A stretch of DNA of 64,000 nucleotides from Strigops habroptila (GCF_004027225.2 NC_044282.2:70543787-70607786), one strand, 5' to 3'; shown: positions 50,801 through 63,243, numbered from the stretch's first letter. A program made the numbers and translations. The notes: a model not told the origin generated them from the sequence alone.

Positions 50801-53800
50801 TTGTTTGTCCACATATTTTTAAGGCAGCGCTTAGTCCTCTGGGGCCACGGGCTTAGTCAGGGCTTTGTGGGAGGCTTGTTATACAATATTAATATAGTAA
50901 AAGCTACAAATAAGGCCTTTTGCTTTCTCCCTTCCCCCTTTCCTGTGTCCTGTGTCCTCTGCATGGGTATAGCAGCATTGTTTTGAATGTTGGTACAGCA
51001 CCTCTCGCATCTAGGAATGGTTACAGGGAAAATCAAGGTGGGACAGGTATTTTAGCAGTGGAACACCAAGAAGAGTTTCATTTGTCATGAGCTGGAGTAA
51101 TTAAAAGTACTTTTTGCATGTTTTGGATGGGGGGTGCTGACTTCAGTCAGGGCACGAGCTGTGCAAAGTGCTTATTTTTATAGTTTTGACGTAAATCCTG
51201 GAATGTTTTCATTCTTAATTTGGAACACTTGCCCCAAAATGTTCCAAGTCTCTGTAGATAAGTCCAGGCTTTTCTTCTTCCCGACATACATCCATACACG
51301 TTAAAGTCCCAGAGTTGGCTGCCCAAGTCATTTAGCTGGGCTGAACACGGGACCAAGGCATCTTCTAAAACTGGTAACTTCCAACTGCTTCGATAGACTA
51401 CTGATCCCAGGTGAGATGCACCATTTTGCTATCTAAAATCTATCTATCTCCTTCTGTGCTGCAGTGACATGGATCATTTGCTTAACAAAACAAACCCAAC
51501 CTCCTGCCAACCCAGCACATACACAAAAATAATTTCCTTGGTTATATTTTCCTCTGGGGAGGTTTAAACTGTCAGCTTTGCTGAGCTACATTCACCCCTC
51601 TCATTCTTTCTCATGGGGGATGTCCTGTCACAGGGGACTCATTGCAAACTCATGTTTTGAAATTTTCCAGAGGATTTAATATTAATTCACATACAAGAGA
51701 CTTGCAGAATCTTTCTTTTGAAATGGTCATACACTATCAGTAGCTCCCAGAGCTGGTTTTGTTCAGCCTTGACAACTAGCTCAAAACACAGTCAATGCAA
51801 ACACTCCTGCTCCCAAGATAACACGGTTATACCATTTTTCAGGTCAATCACTATCTCAGGGTATGGCCACATGATTATTGGCTCACCAACATCAAGACCC
51901 ATGGCAAATCAAGCCACGTTATTCGTATCAGTTAGTGTTGAATGAGTTGCTTTTTACATTTCCAGTTGTATCTTCTCCTGTCCGTGGAAAGTCCATTTTG
52001 GCCACCAACAATAAACTCTTGACAACAGTAGCGCCCATCTCAAACCTCTAGAAGTGAACATAGGAAAAACAGAAGCTTTTTGTTTTAATCTAAGACATTA
52101 ATTAGGAATCAGTTATTGTAATGAATAGCAATATAAAACTGTGAACCCACAGGGCCTGTCTCATATGATACACACTTAAGAAAAGGGTTTCTCACATGTG
52201 CAGTCTCAGCTGTCAATCTGTCAGTCTCTGCAGCCACCCACAGTCAGAAGTAACGGTGTGAGATCACTGCCAACACCCTCATGTTGAAACTTGGGGTTAG
52301 TATTTGAGATCCATGACAATCCATCAGTTAAAATCCAATCCATTCACTGAAATCCAATTCTCAAAAAGCTGCCTATATAGGAACCTAGTGTGCCAAAACG
52401 TTGGCTAGAACAAGCAACTTTGCACAACAATTTGCATTATAGCCTTTTCATCAGTTACAATAGAGGATGGTGGAATCACTATTTCATTCTTACATTAATA
52501 TGTTTTTGGGTTTTTTCACTAACACGTGGCAGAAGTATCTCTGTGGCAATAAGAGGGGTCTTGGCAGACCTGTGCCTAAATGGTGTGTCAATGCCTGCTC
52601 TTCTTGCCTTACAAGTCTCCTGTAGGGAAAGCAGAGATTTAGCCTGGATCCAGCCACTGTGATGGTGAGTGCCTGGCTGTCAGCATGCCTGAATAGGCTT
52701 CATCTGCAATCAAAGCCTCAGTGTGCTTCCCATGGAAAGCTGCCCAGTAAATTGATGTGATTTATTATAAGGCAAGTCCTGCTCCTGCTGTAACTGGTGG
52801 CAGATCGCGATTTTGCCAGGGAAAGCAGGATCAGGCATTGTTGGCTGATGCCAAACAGATAGCCCAAGATAGTTGTATAGCAACATCCTCCATCCCCTTC
52901 CCCCCCATTTACATAAATACCTCGTGCTGTTAATCAATTACCTGTCTTCTATATCTCCCTGTGTTAGTGGTTTTGTGGCCTTCACTGATCTAGAGTTGCT
53001 AACACTGATTTTACTGCAGGGGTTACGATGTTTATTGGGTCTTTTTGGAAGTCTTATCTCCTAAAGTCATGTGAAAACAGTTTCTGTTTCACAGCTCAGG
53101 AATGGCCCCACCTCTGTTGCTTACCAAGGAAGGTGCAAGGAATGTCCCAGTTGGGGTTCGAGCGGGTGATAGTACTAAGGAATAAACCAGCTCCTGCCCT
53201 ACTTGACACCGCCAGTCCATCACCCCACAGGGTACACACTACCCTGATTTACATCATACTGACAGGCTTACATCCTTACAAACCTGGCCCCAATTCTCAG
53301 GACTGTTATAAGAAATCAATTTGAGTGGCTGATCCTGAGTGCTGATCCTCCAGCACTTGCATTTCTCCAGGCATTCATACCATCTGCATCCACGCTGCTG
53401 CTGGGTTGCTGAAACACAACGTGGTTTGGACCAGATCCTCCTCTTGGCTCAGGGCAAGCACAATATTATTTTCATTCCACTATGTGAAGGAGGCAGATCT
53501 GGTGGCAATTTAAGGATCATACATTATCATAGGCTATGGAAAGAATAATTTATGCCCTTGAGCCCTTCTCAGATCTTTCAGCACAATCAGGCATCTAAAG
53601 GAAAATCTCTAAGTTCTTTGGAGAGCCTCAGGGATGAGTAATGCACCCAAGAGGACTTGGGGTCCAGACATGAAGGGATTAACATGATCCACCAGCATGG
53701 TTTTGTCATCTCAGACAGACTCAGGCACATACTTCATGTCTCCTTGTTTCATAACAGCCATCTGGATGTGAAAATGGGGGAATATATGGGAGCAAGTTTC

Positions 53801-56800
53801 ATGGCTCTGGTTTGTCTTCTCATGTGCAATGCATCACCTTTGGCTTTTGCAGAGGACTGAGGGATGCCTTTTTTGCTGTAAGCTTACACCACTCCTGTTT
53901 CTTTCCAATACACATTGCCATAGACTGCAACAGCCCTTAGTACCTGTAGCTTTGGAAGAGGGGGAATACTCCAGTAACACTTTACCCAATATGATCACAA
54001 TCATCTGAAACACAAAATGCTTTTATGCTGGTGTGGAACTCGCTGCTCTGTTGGGTATTTGTCAAGCAGTCAATGTGAAAACATAGCCAGTGCTCCCCCA
54101 GGATTTTGTTGTATTCATACAAAGAGTCACTAAGACAGCTTTGCCTCTATTGGCATTTGCCTTCTGCCTAGTGTTGATACCCCTCCACCCCTAAAAAAGA
54201 CACCCCAAAAGCAGCCTGTTAATTGCTCCAACTGGGAAAATTCCCACCGGAGATGTGGGGATCTCTCTGCAGTCCCTGAGCATGTGGCACTGGGCAGTCA
54301 CCATGAAACAGTTGACTTAAGGCAAATCTAAGAGGATCTAGGGATTAAAAAATCAAATAAATATCCTCCTCCCCTCCCACAAGAACAATCCACCCTGAAT
54401 CCGTGTGAATGCAGCGTTTCCAGCCCAGCTCCCTCCCTGAACATCTGACAGTTCATTTTAAAAGAAAAAGGAAAAAGCAGAGCAGAGGGTTCCCTGGTGA
54501 GCTGTAAGACCTCCAAAGGACTTTTGGCAGCATCTGGAGATATTATTAAGTTTTCAGACTAGGTATGCGTAGCACAATAATTAGTTTCCCTGAAGAGACC
54601 CCAGTAATTGATGGAATTTTCTGATGTCTATTATGAAAGTACAAAACGGCTCTTCATAAAAACCAGCCTTGGATTTTTCATTCTATATTCCAGGTAGGCT
54701 AAAAATAGGTATTAATACCTGGCTAGTAAATTCCTATGCTTAAAGAAGTTTGTAGCATGAAGAGCTCACAACGCTGTGCGCTAATTGCTGTGGAGCTAAA
54801 GAGGGGAGTGCACGGTGCAGAGGTGATGCTGTGGTGATGCTCCTTAGGTGCTGCTACCGGTTGGCAATGCACCAGTGCAGAGACCAAGGCTCCCTCATTC
54901 TTCACACCAACCCTCACCACAGCCCAGAATAAACAAGGCAGAACCATGGGAGCCCCCGTGCCTGACCAGGGGGGTGTCTGTTGGTGACTGAGGTTCTGCT
55001 GAGGGGGAAGCATCAGGTACAATGCACAGCAGCAAGACCCGGCAGGGAAGAATGGTGGGTGTTTTGTGCACCTGGAGACGGTTTGAATCTCCCTCGATCT
55101 GTAAATTGGATTAGGCAGGCTGCTCAAGAAATACCTTCTATATTTCTTTGAGAAATATTGAAGAAATTGCCTTCTGGAACAAAAAATTACAAGCATTATT
55201 TTGTAGAGCTGGTTCTTTACTTCTGGTGATGCTCCAGAAGTAAAGCCAGAGTGAATGGGGAAGAGCTAGGATGTGCACTGCACACTGGCATTGCAAATAG
55301 CTTAGATCAAACACTCAATGGTTTTCATGCAGTTTAGGATTGGGGCTGCAAACTAGTGGGTTGGGCAGAGAGTGCAAATGTGGTTTGAGGTCACTGTGTC
55401 TGGCTGGTCGTGCCTGGGGACAGAAAGGCTGCCCCTCACTTCCTCCAGCCTGGGTTTCTGCTGAGGCTGCTGCAGTGTCAGCTGGTGCCACACATGGGAA
55501 AGGTTTGAAAATGAAAGTGCAGCCCGGGAGAAGGGCAGGAGCCTGCCAGAAAAACCAGCTCCTCCTTTCACATGTAGGTCCTGTGCTGGTTTTCATACAA
55601 CTGTTTTAAAGGTAGAGCTCTATAGAGTTACATAGTACTTTGCTGCAGCTATCTCAGTGCTTGTGATTGGAATACACATAAGAAAAATACTTCGCTGTAT
55701 TAACTCTTTGAGCAAGGTAATTGTGTCAAATTCACCTTCACCCTTAGTGAAGCAGATCCAAAAGCCCCAAGGTTTTTACCACTGTGTGTAACATCAGCAA
55801 ATGCCTGTCCCTTTCCCTGTCCCCCATCCAGCACCACTGGCACCTCAGGTCCGCAGCCATCACACACCATGCCACAGTATTGGTTTGCAGGCAGGGACCT
55901 GCAGCATCCCTCAAAGAGTTGAGAACAGCAGCATTTCCATAGAGAGCCTGATAATTTCCTTCTCATTAGTTACTTTGACACAAGAAAGTTATCACAGCTC
56001 CCCAATCTGTCACCAGGCTGAAGGAATGGGGATTTGTAAAGCCAGATATGGGTTTTGAATTATGGCAATAGAAAATAGTTGCTTTTCATGTAAAGCTGCA
56101 GTGCAGACCCAAAGCTGAATTTCCTCAGGGAAAGTAGAGCAATTATTTTGTTGCTGTCAAGGCAATACCAGAGTGTTTTATTCTTATTCCTAGTACCCTA
56201 GTGTAATAAAAGGAGCTAAATGCTCCAAAGCACTGGGCTAAATTGGGTCCTGTGCAAGAAAGGCAGCGCAGGGTTTCTCAGCAGAGAGCAGAGACCCTGT
56301 GCTGCTTGGGGTCCCTGCACTGCCCGGAGTCCTGTGGCACTGCATGTGTGGGACAAACCCAGCTGACACGGGACAGCATGTGCCATTGACACCAGCCCTG
56401 CAGCACCCCCAGCCCTGCCAAGGGGGGAACCAGCCCTGTTGCCCACCCAGCACTCCTGGGGAATAGGGAAGGACATTTCCCCCTTCCTTCCCTCTCCAGC
56501 TAGGCCTGGCAGCTGCCTGCAGGTTTCTGGGCAAGGCACGGAAGGCAGCAGTGGCATGAAGAGGCCTCTGTGGGCTCCTCCAGCCCATAAATCATGGCAG
56601 CTAACAGCCCTCCCGACGGTCAGGCTGCCATCTCAGGCTTAACGATCAGAGGGAGCATCTTGCAGCAGCAAAGTGAAAGCAGGGCATACTACTTATTTAC
56701 TGAAGGGAATACAGGCTGTTTCCTACTTCTAGAAGTCGCTAGGGGAGAGGCTTCTCCCCTAAATAGAGGGGGAAGCTTGAGGAACCGAGCTTTCCACTGA

Positions 56801-57249
56801 GATCATTGCACCCTTGGATGCCGCCGCCGCCTCCTCCTCCTCGCTGGGGCTGGTCTCCAGCCGTTTCCCCGGGGCTGACAGGCTGCACTCCATGAGTCAG
56901 AGCCGCGTCTCACCGCAGACTTTACAGCTTGGGGTAGCTTCCAGCCAGGGAGTTCATCTGCTCCACTCAGCTGGTGGCGAGCTGCGAGAGCACTTGGGTT
57001 GACTTTATTTATTGCTGAGGGCTCCTGGGATGCCACACTTCCACTGATTTACACTCTTGGAGAGAGGTGGCTCGTTTTTTGGGAGACAGCCTGTAGGGTT
57101 GAACTGTAGACAACATGCTCAGGGTTACTTTACTGGCCCTGGCAATTAAGAGGACATTATAAAGCCTTTCCAAAGGGAATCACAACCTTTTGAGTGATCA
57201 AAGTGCCCTCCTTGGGGGAAAAAAACGCCTCCAAGAGAAGAACATTATG
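47861..57249. other. Intergenic DNA; no genes seen
   Basis: Non-coding apart from the candidate exon at 48240-48294. Region 54547-54720 is AT-rich with TAATTAG and GTAATTGATGG motifs and could be a small conserved element. Around 56815 there is a short CCG/CCT-rich stretch. The open frames of 100-157 codons on either strand here show no protein family features. Confidence 0.5.
48240..48294 (-). other. Candidate 55-base non-coding exon
   Basis: On the minus strand CTATTTGCTATTGCAG precedes 55 bases that end GACTGAG followed by GTAAGTCTT, a perfect 5' splice site. It is in the intergenic space in the PLCB4 direction, about 28 kb upstream of the CpG island. It could be an exon of an upstream-initiated PLCB4 transcript, a PLCB1 read-through exon or a lncRNA. 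Single exon-like signals are expected by chance in 40 kb, hence low confidence. Confidence 0.2.
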
Positions 57250-57312
57250 ACAAGATTCACAGACCTTAAGGCCAGGAGACACTGTGTGATCGTCTAGTCT
57301 GGCTTGTCCATT
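57250..57312 (-). mobile_element. Ancient CR1-like fragment
   Basis: The plus strand reads ACAAGATTCACAGACCTTAAGGCCAGGAGACACTG..GATCGTCTAGTCTGGC-like sequence. It matches from memory the reverse complement of an old CR1 3'-end type common in reptiles and birds (TTAAGGCCAGAAGGGACC..GATCATCTAGTCTGACC). It is more diverged than the two young CR1 copies. The assignment is from memory of the consensus. Confidence 0.45.
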
Positions 57313-57424
57313 TCATTCCGCTCTGCTGCATCCAGAGACTGCATGGCATGAGTAACATGACATGGCACCATCCTGTACAGTGCAGCATCCACTTTTTTCC
57401 TGTTGTTACTTACAATTAGTCATC

Positions 57425-57458
57425 TCTGGTGGGCTTATGTAGAAATAAGCCCACCAGA
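57425..57458. repeat. Perfect 14-bp inverted repeat (hairpin), 6-base loop
   Basis: Left arm TCTGGTGGGCTTAT (57425-57438) and right arm ATAAGCCCACCAGA (57445-57458) are exact reverse complements around the loop GTAGAA. It is too short for a typical pre-miRNA stem. It lies about 110 bases right of the ancient CR1-like fragment. Confidence 0.9.
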
Positions 57459-57701
57459 AACTGAAGACAATAAAGAAGACTGTGCTCTGTCTCTAACTCG
57501 CTTGCCACCAGCTTCCATCTGTCAGCTGGTGTTACACCTTTCCACTAGCTCCTGGTGTTTTTCCTGTGAAGCCATGGGTCTATAGCTCAGAGAGTGTACA
57601 GAGCCGGCTTTTCTCTGCACGTTCCTGAAAATGCTGGTACAAAACCTGAACAGAGCATTTCACACCTGTAACCTCTTTCCCAGCTGAAGCAAGTCACTTA
57701 C

Positions 57702-57722
57702 CTTGCTTGCAGCTCCTGCCAT
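57702..57722 (-). other. Candidate mini-exon with ATG next to perfect donor
   Basis: The minus strand reads AATCTACAG, then 21 bases starting ATG GCA GGA and ending AGCAAG, then GTAAGTGAC. The donor is perfect; the acceptor is weak, so this may instead be the 3' end of a longer first exon. The seven codons (MAGAASK) match no start I know for PLCB4. A chance donor is the default explanation. Confidence 0.12.
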
Positions 57723-57834
57723 CTGTAGATTAGCTCAGTGCAGCAACATTTACCAACTATGCTTCATCTTACCAAAGAATAGAGCAAGGTTCAATTTACA
57801 CCCCCCCTCCCCTTTTTTCTTTTTAAGTTATTTG

Positions 57835-58060
57835 GTCCCCATTACACAGCCTGTAATCACATTGAACAGGCCAATTATCCCACCACAGCTCTGTAACACT
57901 AATTGCATTACAGTTCTCAGCCATGGCAGTCGCCAAGCTCTCCTGCTTATTAGCCAGGCTTCCTCCATTGATACAGCAGCAGGTTTTACATCTCTTCACA
58001 TTCATCAAGTTGGCTTTGATTTGTTACTAATTAGAGCTCGGCTCCTCCAGTGCTGCTTAA
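57835..58060. promoter_or_regulatory. Enhancer-like block with homeodomain and TCF/LEF motifs
   Basis: A compact non-coding block holding TAAT-TGC-ATTA (57900-57910), an exact paired-class homeodomain P3 dimer site. It also holds the palindrome CTAATTAG (58027-58034), a TCF/LEF-type CTTTGAT (58014-58020), and further ATTA and CCATTGAT (SOX-like) motifs. It lies about 2.1 kb beyond the inferred PLCB1 poly(A) site and 37 kb upstream of the CpG island. Conservation cannot be tested here; the function is inference from motif density. Confidence 0.3.
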
Positions 58061-60192
58061 AGCCCTCCTACCTGCTCCAGTTTGGATCCAGCCAAAGTGA
58101 TTAGCACCCCTCACCATGGCCTCCTCACTGTGTTCTGCAGCCAACCATCCCACAAACCTCAGCCCTTTAAAAATTGTGTCAGCTACACAGTAGTTAATGT
58201 GTTACTTCCAGCATTTTCTTTATTGTCTGTAAGCTGAACACTTGGATTTTTCATTTCTTCAGGTTTTTTTCCCCTCAGATTCTCCTTTCTATCGTGCTAC
58301 CCCCATGATAATGATCCTGACCTAAACCCACCCACTTAGAAAAAAGTCAAAGGGAACTGCACTGTGGAAAGCAGCACAAGGCCCCAGCCTTTCCTCCTGC
58401 CAACTGTCCTACCAGTGCACACGGGGGAATAGCCTCTCTTTAAAGAACCTTTTTAAATCCCAGAACATGTTTCTGCAGTTGGCTTCCTTAATTTCACTAG
58501 TGACTATCACCTGCTGCTTTTTTCACATGGCTTTAATTTCCTGCACTGGCCCTTTTGCTAAGTAGCTCTTCCTTCCTTGCAAGGGATCCTCCTTCTCTTT
58601 CTGAGCCCTTAAAGAAGAGTAAGGGCAGGGCCATCACTTGGAGGAGAAGGAACTAGGTCTGATAAACACCAAGCAAATCCTGCTGTGCATTATTTAGGGA
58701 AGCTCCTCTGGGCAGAGCTGGGAAGGGAGGTCAGCATTAACTTTCCACTCTGTAGGAAATGGCACTCACTCCTTGGTCTCACTTGGCATTCAGGTGTCTT
58801 CTGTGTATGGTTAGGCCTGCATCACTGTGAAGGAAATGATGTAAAATGAAGTCTTTGGTCACCTTCCCCAGCTGGTAGTAGCAGATTTCTGCTGTTGTGA
58901 TGGGATGGGGTTTCTTGTGGCCGTTACCAGCAGCATTCCAGAATGCACATGGAGCTTCAGCAGCCCAATAAGCTTGCTTCACATAGAAGCTCTGGTCCCA
59001 CTGCCTGGCCTCTGTGACACCATCTTCCCCTTGGTCAGCCTCCAAACAGCTCTTCCTCACATCCCAGCCCATCGCCCTCTCTCCTCAGCAGTCTCCTGTG
59101 GCCCAAGTGCAACAAGCGCCAAGGTCTTCTGCTTGGCCAGCTGTGAGAATCCTGCACCACTGAGCCCCACGGGAGCAAAGGTTGTTCCCCAATCCTTCCC
59201 ATGGCCTCTTGGCTTTTCGCTCTGGGCTGGCTGTCACCATCTCCCCCTCGCCCTCCTGAAATTCTCCCCACTACACTGCCACCCTGCCCCATGGTCCCAT
59301 CTGCCTCCCCTCGCCCGCATCACTACACAACGGGCAGCTCACTGACGGGGCCTCAGCAAACCCCGCTCTTGATTTCACCCCCCACTGCTCCTCCTTCGGG
59401 CAGGAAACGTACCCATTTTTCTTTTCTTTCACTCTCACCTCATTTCTGTCCTAGTCTTACTCCTGTCAAATTCACAGCCTCAGCTTTCAGCTCTGTTCCT
59501 CCTTTCCTTGCCTGCTTTTACCCTGTGCCGTGTCCATCCCCCTCATCAGACCCCGTTTCCCCACACCTCTTCTAGTGAGCAATTTGACTCTAGCTGCCTT
59601 GGAGAGTATTTATTTTAATAGGTATATCCCTTAGTACACTGGATTAATATACCTGCTTATCTCTTCTCCCAGAGATCATTTTTCACATTGTAAATTAAAT
59701 AGGAAAAGGAAAGTCAAAAGCCAAAGGAATAGATTTATTTTCCAGTGCTCTCAGTGGAAGGCCCCTGCAAAGGTACATTTCACAGCACATATATAATTGC
59801 ATAGGTGATTAGTGAAACAGTTGGAGCACTGGAAGAGAAGTGGGGCCGAGGCAGTTTACCAGCGTGGCTAAAACGCCCTCAATAGCTGTTCTACAAAGCC
59901 TGTCCTGTAAGTCACTAAGTTTTCTTACCAGTACATTGGCTGCAGGGCACTGGTTTCTTGTTCAGAGCACCAGCAGATGCAGGTTTTGCTGCGAGGGGCA
60001 GGGATGGATGCCTAGGCACATGCAGCTCCTTGTTCTCCTCATTGTGAACACAAGAGCCTGCAGGGAAACGTCACTGGCTGCGGGTGGCATTGCCCTTCCT
60101 GGGAGCAAAGGGGTCAGGGCAAGGTCTTGGAGGTCAGGAAGGTCTCCTGAGTCAACTGAGGCTCTTGCGTCAAGGAACAGAGAAAACAACCG
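58061..60192. other. Intergenic DNA just downstream of PLCB1; no genes seen
   Basis: Non-coding. Positions 58930-59575 are C/T- and CCC-rich with long proline-rich chance frames on the plus strand. An AT-rich patch with homeobox-like sites lies near 59640-59740. No RNA gene or repeat family was recognised. Confidence 0.45.
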
Positions 60193-60209
60193 TCTTGTGT
60201 TAAGAAATT

Positions 60210-60215
60210 TTTATT
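60210..60215 (-). terminator. PLCB1: Poly(A) signal AATAAA of PLCB1 (distal)
   Basis: The minus strand reads AATAAA here. A CA-containing candidate cleavage region follows about 15-20 bases downstream (about 60193), and then a G/T- and T-rich element (GGTTGTTTTCTC). This is the normal arrangement of a vertebrate cleavage and polyadenylation site, and it coincides with the end of the AT-rich UTR-like sequence. Confidence 0.7.
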
Positions 60216-61555
60216 TGTCCTTTGGATCTGTAATGTAAGCACATAAAATTACAAGTGGAAGAAACATCATGCCACAAAATTGCATAGAATTTTTACAAAA
60301 ATGTGAATTATGTCTCTGAAACAATCAATAGATTGAGGAACCGAAAAAATATGTACATGTTAACTGAAATACTTCATCCTACTTCGAAAGCAAATCATCA
60401 AGGACTAATCAATCACAGACACTAGTAATACAATGTACAAGAGCAACACTGATTTCAAAGAAAGGCAAGCAATGATGTCCCTTTAGTTATCTTTCAGTGA
60501 CTGTTTAGCTAATACATGAGCATTAATGAACATAATTATGAACATGTTAAATCTAAAACGTCTGGCCTTCAGTAGAACTTTTAAAATTCAGTTGATACTG
60601 CCAAAACCAAGCTATTTTCAGTAGTGTAAAGATATCTGAAGTGCACAACCTAGTTTAATATAGACAGCTCTATTCTATACAGCAGAAAGTCCACGATACA
60701 GCATTTCCACACATTCAACACGGAACAAGGCAAAATACATAAAAGGCACAAGACTTGCACATCATAAAGACCCTTTTTTTTTTGTTTTCATTATCTTACT
60801 CTAGTTCAAGTAATATCAATATTAAATGATATCAGTTTCACTGAAATAGGTTGAACGATGCAAGATGTACAGCGTTACACACTACCTTACACCCGCAGAA
60901 AGTGGCACTGTACAGATATAAAAAAACGTGAGTACAGGAAATGGTCAAATATAAACGTACTGTAAAATGACTACAGCTGAGAGTATAGTTCATCCAACCG
61001 GTATATTTATGTACTTGGAAATATAAATAAAAGGATAAGTGGGATTTGCCCAAGTTTGAAGACTCTGGTGAAGTCCTGGCTCCACTGCAATTCAAAGGAG
61101 CTAAGATTTGACCGGGAAGCCTGCGCTGTACAACGCTTTCTGTAATGCAATAGTCTTCAGTTGTATTGTGAACACTGCTATCAGTTCATTCTTCTAATAA
61201 TTTAGACAATATGTCCTTTGGACTTTATAAAATGCAGCATTACGTCTCGACTCTCTACGTTTTCAATGAGTGATTAAGATTGAGTTCAAAGTGCAAAACA
61301 AGGAGTAACAGAGGATTCACCTTTCCTAGCATTAAGGTGGAAGTCAGATCGTTGAATTTCATGTTCACTAATCTCCTCATCATAAACCAGAATAGTTTCA
61401 TCCAAAATACGACCTCCAAACAATGTGCAATTTTTCTTTCATTCTACTCTTTAAGTTTAAAAAAGAAACATCAAAATACTGTTTGCTTTCCAATATTTGA
61501 ACTTATATATATACACACACCATTATTTAACTGGAAACTTAAGCTTGATTTGTAT

Positions 61556-61561
61556 TTTATT
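61556..61561 (-). terminator. Possible proximal poly(A) signal AATAAA in the PLCB1 3' UTR
   Basis: A second perfect AATAAA on the minus strand, about 1.7 kb after the stop codon. Use of this site would shorten the UTR by about 1.35 kb. AATAAA is frequent by chance in AT-rich DNA and no strong downstream element was identified, so this is only a candidate. Confidence 0.3.
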
Positions 61562-62508
61562 GCTTAAATTTAAATAAAATAAGTTACTTCAAAGTACTAA
61601 AATCCTGAGGGAATGGAAGTAAAGTAACTTAACTGTTACGATGTATTAAAATGCCTCCCTATGTCATGGACTGCTTTATCCAAGGGCTTTCCTGATCTTG
61701 CAAACCTGAATGTGACTGTTACTCCCCAGATGAGCTGCGCTGAGCCCAGTTTGCAGGATCAAGCCCCTTGACGCAAATCTGCATCTTTGGACCTAGTTTA
61801 TCCTTTGCTCTAAGATGCCTCTTTGTGCGGCTAAGGGAAAGGCCTTTACCACCATGCATTGGCTTGGGTACAAATAAGGATCTGTCCATAATGTTTCACA
61901 ATTCCTATTTCTGTTAGTCTGGGAATGCAGAGAATAGCATTTCTTCACCTTTTCAAATCTCCTGACTTTCACAAAGTCTCTCTGTCGTCTGATAGAAATG
62001 TCTCAAAATGTGCTGTTACTTCTCTCATGCATATCATACAGTACACTAACTTTGATTGTTCTTACTTTAAGTAGTCAGTTAAATGGATTAATATACATTT
62101 TTTAATAACAGTGATCAGGTTTTTTATAGTTTGCTTTTAAATTTCAGACCTTTGTAAAACTGAACCTCAGTCTTAAAAATAATGGAAGATTCTGTTAAAT
62201 TTCAAATACTGTAGTCCTAAACATTTTATAATCCTATCAAATTCGGTAAGCTTAAAATATGATACTTAAAATCAATACTTCTGAGTCTGCAAAATATATA
62301 TCAAATTTATACTCTAAAACTACTTTGATTTACAACACTAACACCACAAAAAAAGAATTTCATGATTCAGTGACTATTTCATAGCAGTATATCCCAGATG
62401 TTAGCTTTCATAAAGACTCTCTCTACCCACGTATCCCTGAAGCATTTCATTTGGCCAAGAGACCATGCTTACTTCAAAATAGAAACATGCTGCGTGTGTA
62501 CAGACGGA

Positions 62509-62566
62509 TGTGTGTGCACATATAGCTCTATATATATACACAAACATATATGCACTCACACAGTGT
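62509..62566. repeat. TG/TA/CA microsatellite in the PLCB1 3' UTR
   Basis: Mixed TGTGTGCACATATA, (TA)n and CACA runs within the UTR. Likely length-variable; it could form a local hairpin in the mRNA. Confidence 0.75.
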
Positions 62567-63243
62567 AACAAACACAGACGTACACAGACACCAGCAATCC
62601 CCAGGCAGAGTTCTTCTCCTTGTTTTCCTCTTGTCCCCACAGTTCCAAGAATTTTCAGCAGCAAATAGATTTCTTTCCATGTGATAAACATCATCTCAAG
62701 ACAGCAAGCCACCAGTGCTTGCAAAGCTAAAAAGGATTAAATGTTTCAGTGCAAATGTAAAATGATGGTACAGCTGTCAAGGTGCAGTTATAAAGAAGGA
62801 AACAAATATGATTAAGTACTGTTACAATATTCTCTAGGATCTGTATTAGTTTGGAGCACTTTGCACTGGCACTTCCAAAGGAAATCTGCACACATTTGTC
62901 TCTGTACAATACACTGGTCTTCATTAAACATTCTTAGCAGTGAACATGGCCACAAAATTACCCATTGTAAATTGGCCAAAAAAAAAAGGGAGAAAAAAAG
63001 AAGAGAGGATGGTTAACATATTAATTTTCCCATTACAATTGCACTAAGCTTTAGAATAATAATAAGGTGAAGAATGAGAATGAAGACCTTTGCACAATAC
63101 TTGTTATAAAATGTTCCTGGTGGGAAATGTGCGCTTGAATGCAGATTCCTCCTGCCCCCCCCAGATGCTGCAGCGGGAGCTCACATCGGGATCGCGGAGC
63201 TGGGGAGCGGCGCGCCTCGGTGCACTGATTGTTTCCTGGGCAG

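Larger units (their letters stand above)
60193..63243 (-). other. PLCB1: PLCB1 3' UTR
   Basis: About 3.05 kb of AT-rich sequence runs from the PLCB1 stop to a canonical poly(A) signal at 60215-60210. It has no coding potential and differs in base composition from the GC-richer intergenic DNA to its left. A second AATAAA on the minus strand at 61561-61556 would give a shorter transcript. The UTR holds alternating purine-pyrimidine repeats near 62509-62566. It also has a GC-rich pocket at about 63150-63230 just after the stop, and a match to the miR-25/92 seed target (GTGCAAT on the mRNA) at 63044-63038. The right boundary is set by the stop codon. The left boundary is inferred from the signal and a following G/T-rich stretch; the exact cleavage base is a guess. 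Confidence 0.75.

Noticed and set aside
53140..53165. GGTTCGAG motif resembling a tRNA B box
   Set aside because: No matching A box at the right spacing, no cloverleaf arms, and the B-box CC is missing.
54723..55196. 157-codon minus-strand frame, the longest in the intergenic part
   Set aside because: No recognisable family, domain or splice context. This length is expected by chance in moderately GC-rich DNA of this size.
59201..59575. 124-codon proline/serine-rich frame on the plus strand
   Set aside because: Its composition reflects local CCC/CT-rich DNA. There are no domains, and no exon-type boundaries.
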